From: Sedimenticola sp. | Lineage (GTDB): Bacteria > Pseudomonadota > Gammaproteobacteria > Chromatiales > Chromatiaceae | NCBI GenBank assembly: GCA_030590525.1 | Contig: JAUUYI010000158.1 | Coordinates: forward strand, 1-5,761 | Length of the DNA stretch: 5,761 nucleotides | Direction: 5' to 3' | Shown here: positions 5,248-5,761 of the stretch, one piece after another | How the letters are laid out: each line of letters opens with the position of its first letter | How positions within the stretch are numbered: the first letter of the stretch is position 1 | Made by a program: the position numbers and the translations under genes | The notes under the pieces: model-generated | Databases searched by the model: none | The model's input: only the letters and a program-made list of their open reading frames with translations | Told to the model about the DNA's origin: nothing

Positions 5248-5252
5248 GAAGG
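5248..5252 (+). promoter_or_regulatory. Ribosome binding site deciding the mazE start
   Basis: GAAGG ends 5 bases before the ATG at 5258. It overlaps an in-frame TTG at 5246-5248, so it cannot serve that TTG; this fixes the start at 5258. Confidence 0.65.
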
Positions 5253-5257
5253 CATTT

Positions 5258-5491
5258 ATGAAAACAGTCACCGTAAAAGCCGATCCAGAGTTTGACGCGC
5301 TGCTCAGCGGTTTAGCCCGACGGTTGAGTACGACCAAGAGCTGTGTGATTAGAGACGCTGTGCGTAACTATCAGCAGCACCTGGAACGTGAGGCACTGCG
5401 GCAGCAGATCCAGGCTGCCTCGCTCAAGACACGCAAGCAGGCACTCGATTCATCGGCTGATTTTGACGCGGCAAACGCCGATGGCCTGTAA
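5258..5491 (+). CDS. mazE: Ribbon-helix-helix MazE/CopG-type antitoxin
   Basis: A 77-residue protein with the layout of a ribbon-helix-helix antitoxin: beta strand KTVTVKA at residues 2-8, helix A about 9-24 (DPEFDALLSGLARRLS), a short turn, helix B about 26-42 (TKSCVIRDAVRNYQQHL), then a charged, probably flexible tail ending in DFDAANADGL, which in such systems binds and blocks the toxin. The dimer would bind DNA through the paired strands and repress its own operon. The start ATG at 5258 is preceded by GAAGG. The stop overlaps the downstream toxin reading frame by 11 bases, typical of a coupled antitoxin-toxin pair. Because that toxin appears truncated, this is probably an orphan antitoxin. 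The RHH fold assignment is strong; the exact TA family name is inferred from the partner. Confidence 0.85.
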   Translation: MKTVTVKADPEFDALLSGLARRLSTTKSCVIRDAVRNYQQHLEREALRQQIQAASLKTRKQALDSSADFDAANADGL

Positions 5492-5660
5492 ACGCGGCGG
5501 AATTTACCTGGCCAATTTCAATCCATCAAAAGGTACCGAGCCGGGAAAGATCCGGCCGTGTGTCGTTATGCAAAGCGACCTCCTAAACGAAGCGGGGCAT
5601 CCCCCGGCCGGTGCGCAGCCGTGCGCACCAAACAAGATTTCGAGTCGCGTAGGGTCTTGA
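5481..5660 (+). pseudogene. mazF: Truncated MazF/PemK-type endoribonuclease toxin
   Basis: Starting at the ATG inside the mazE 3' end, the first 41 residues read as a normal MazF/PemK N-terminus: KRGGIYLANFNPSKGTEPGK, then IRPCVVMQSDLL and NEAGHP. The RG-x-IY strand and the RP-x-x-V segment are hallmarks of these ribosome-independent mRNA interferases. After about base 5603 the sequence stops resembling the family and ends at a TGA after 59 codons, whereas MazF proteins are usually about 110 residues. The lost half contains a conserved catalytic Thr/Ser segment and the dimer core, so activity is not expected. The new sequence begins with a perfect GC-rich hairpin at 5610-5629, which suggests insertion of, or recombination at, a repeat. 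No MazF C-terminal remnant is visible in the remaining 100 bases. No good Shine-Dalgarno sequence is seen, so translation would depend on mazE coupling. Confidence 0.8.
5610..5629. repeat. GC-rich palindrome at the mazF break
   Basis: GGTGCGCA (5610-5617) and TGCGCACC (5622-5629) form a perfect 8-bp stem with a GCCG loop. Its 13 bases at 5617-5629 are identical to the reverse complement of 1095-1107 in the palindromic repeat between the nuclease and mntA genes, indicating one dispersed family. It is not followed by a T-run, so it is not an obvious intrinsic terminator. Confidence 0.7.
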
Positions 5661-5686
5661 AACCCCTCGCCCCGCATCATGCCCAG

Positions 5687-5761
5687 TCAGAGCTTACGCC
5701 CCAGCTGAAGAGGCCAGCCGGGGTTGATCCCCTCGCCACTGTACGCCCCCACATAACGTCC
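5687..5761 (-). CDS. Possible 3' end of a minus-strand gene, cut by the window edge
   Basis: Read from the right edge, one minus-strand frame stays open for 24 codons and stops with TGA at 5687-5689. The peptide is GRYVGAYSGEGINPGW followed by PLQLGRKL, and most third positions are G or C. The glycine/aromatic pattern could fit a beta-barrel or secreted protein, but I do not recognise a family. A second minus-strand frame is also open here (ending near 5678), so the reading is uncertain. Confidence 0.3.
   Translation of the reverse strand, partial: GRYVGAYSGEGINPGWPLQLGRKL

Noticed and set aside
5246..5257. TTG start four codons before mazE
   Set aside because: The TTG is part of the GAAGG ribosome binding region that serves the ATG at 5258.
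5610..5629. Intrinsic terminator at the mazF break
   Set aside because: The stem is perfect but is followed by AAACAAG rather than a T-run, so it is better read as a palindromic repeat.

Overview
The window looks like an accessory or repeat-rich stretch of a gammaproteobacterial chromosome. This is an inference from the moderately GC-rich composition, the gene families present and the style of extragenic palindromic repeats; nothing here fixes genus or species. There are no rRNA or tRNA genes and no CRISPR array.

Layout. 1-180 holds no gene I can support. 181-1029 (minus) encodes an Rpn-like PD-(D/E)XK nuclease/putative transposase protein with an EEGR tandem repeat near its C-terminus. A palindromic repeat (1080-1127) separates it from a divergent toxin-antitoxin operon (1187-2004, plus): an MntA-type nucleotidyltransferase antitoxin followed by a HepT-type HEPN ribonuclease toxin, joined by a GTGA overlap. 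2005-2639 is non-coding. It holds a G9 run, a 467-bp composite element (inverted half-copy plus two 96.7% identical 181-bp tandem units, bounded by an 18-bp terminal inverted repeat) and an ATCCGYG iterated motif.

2640-4964 (minus) is one large polytopic membrane protein of the Wzy/WaaL (O-antigen polymerase/ligase) superfamily. It appears to carry an extra four-helix N-terminal module, a proline-rich linker and a beta-sandwich carbohydrate-binding-like domain inserted in the large periplasmic loop. Its upstream region is a nested palindromic element (4992-5157).

5258-5491 (plus) is a ribbon-helix-helix MazE/CopG-type antitoxin. It overlaps the start of a MazF/PemK-type toxin that is MazF-like for only about 41 residues and then runs into unrelated sequence carrying a GC-rich hairpin, so the toxin is very probably broken and the antitoxin is an orphan. 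The last 75 bases may hold the 3' end of another minus-strand gene.

How the parts relate. MntA/HepT is a complete two-component system: the antitoxin is expected to modify the toxin by adding AMP to the tyrosine next to the HEPN catalytic site. MazE/MazF is a decayed system of the same general kind. The Rpn-like gene and the several repeat families mark a mobile, rearranging region. The polysaccharide polymerase/ligase-like gene has no glycan neighbours inside the window. I do not see a clearly new multi-gene system. The most unusual items are the domain-inserted Wzy/WaaL-like protein and the composite repeat element at 2027-2493.
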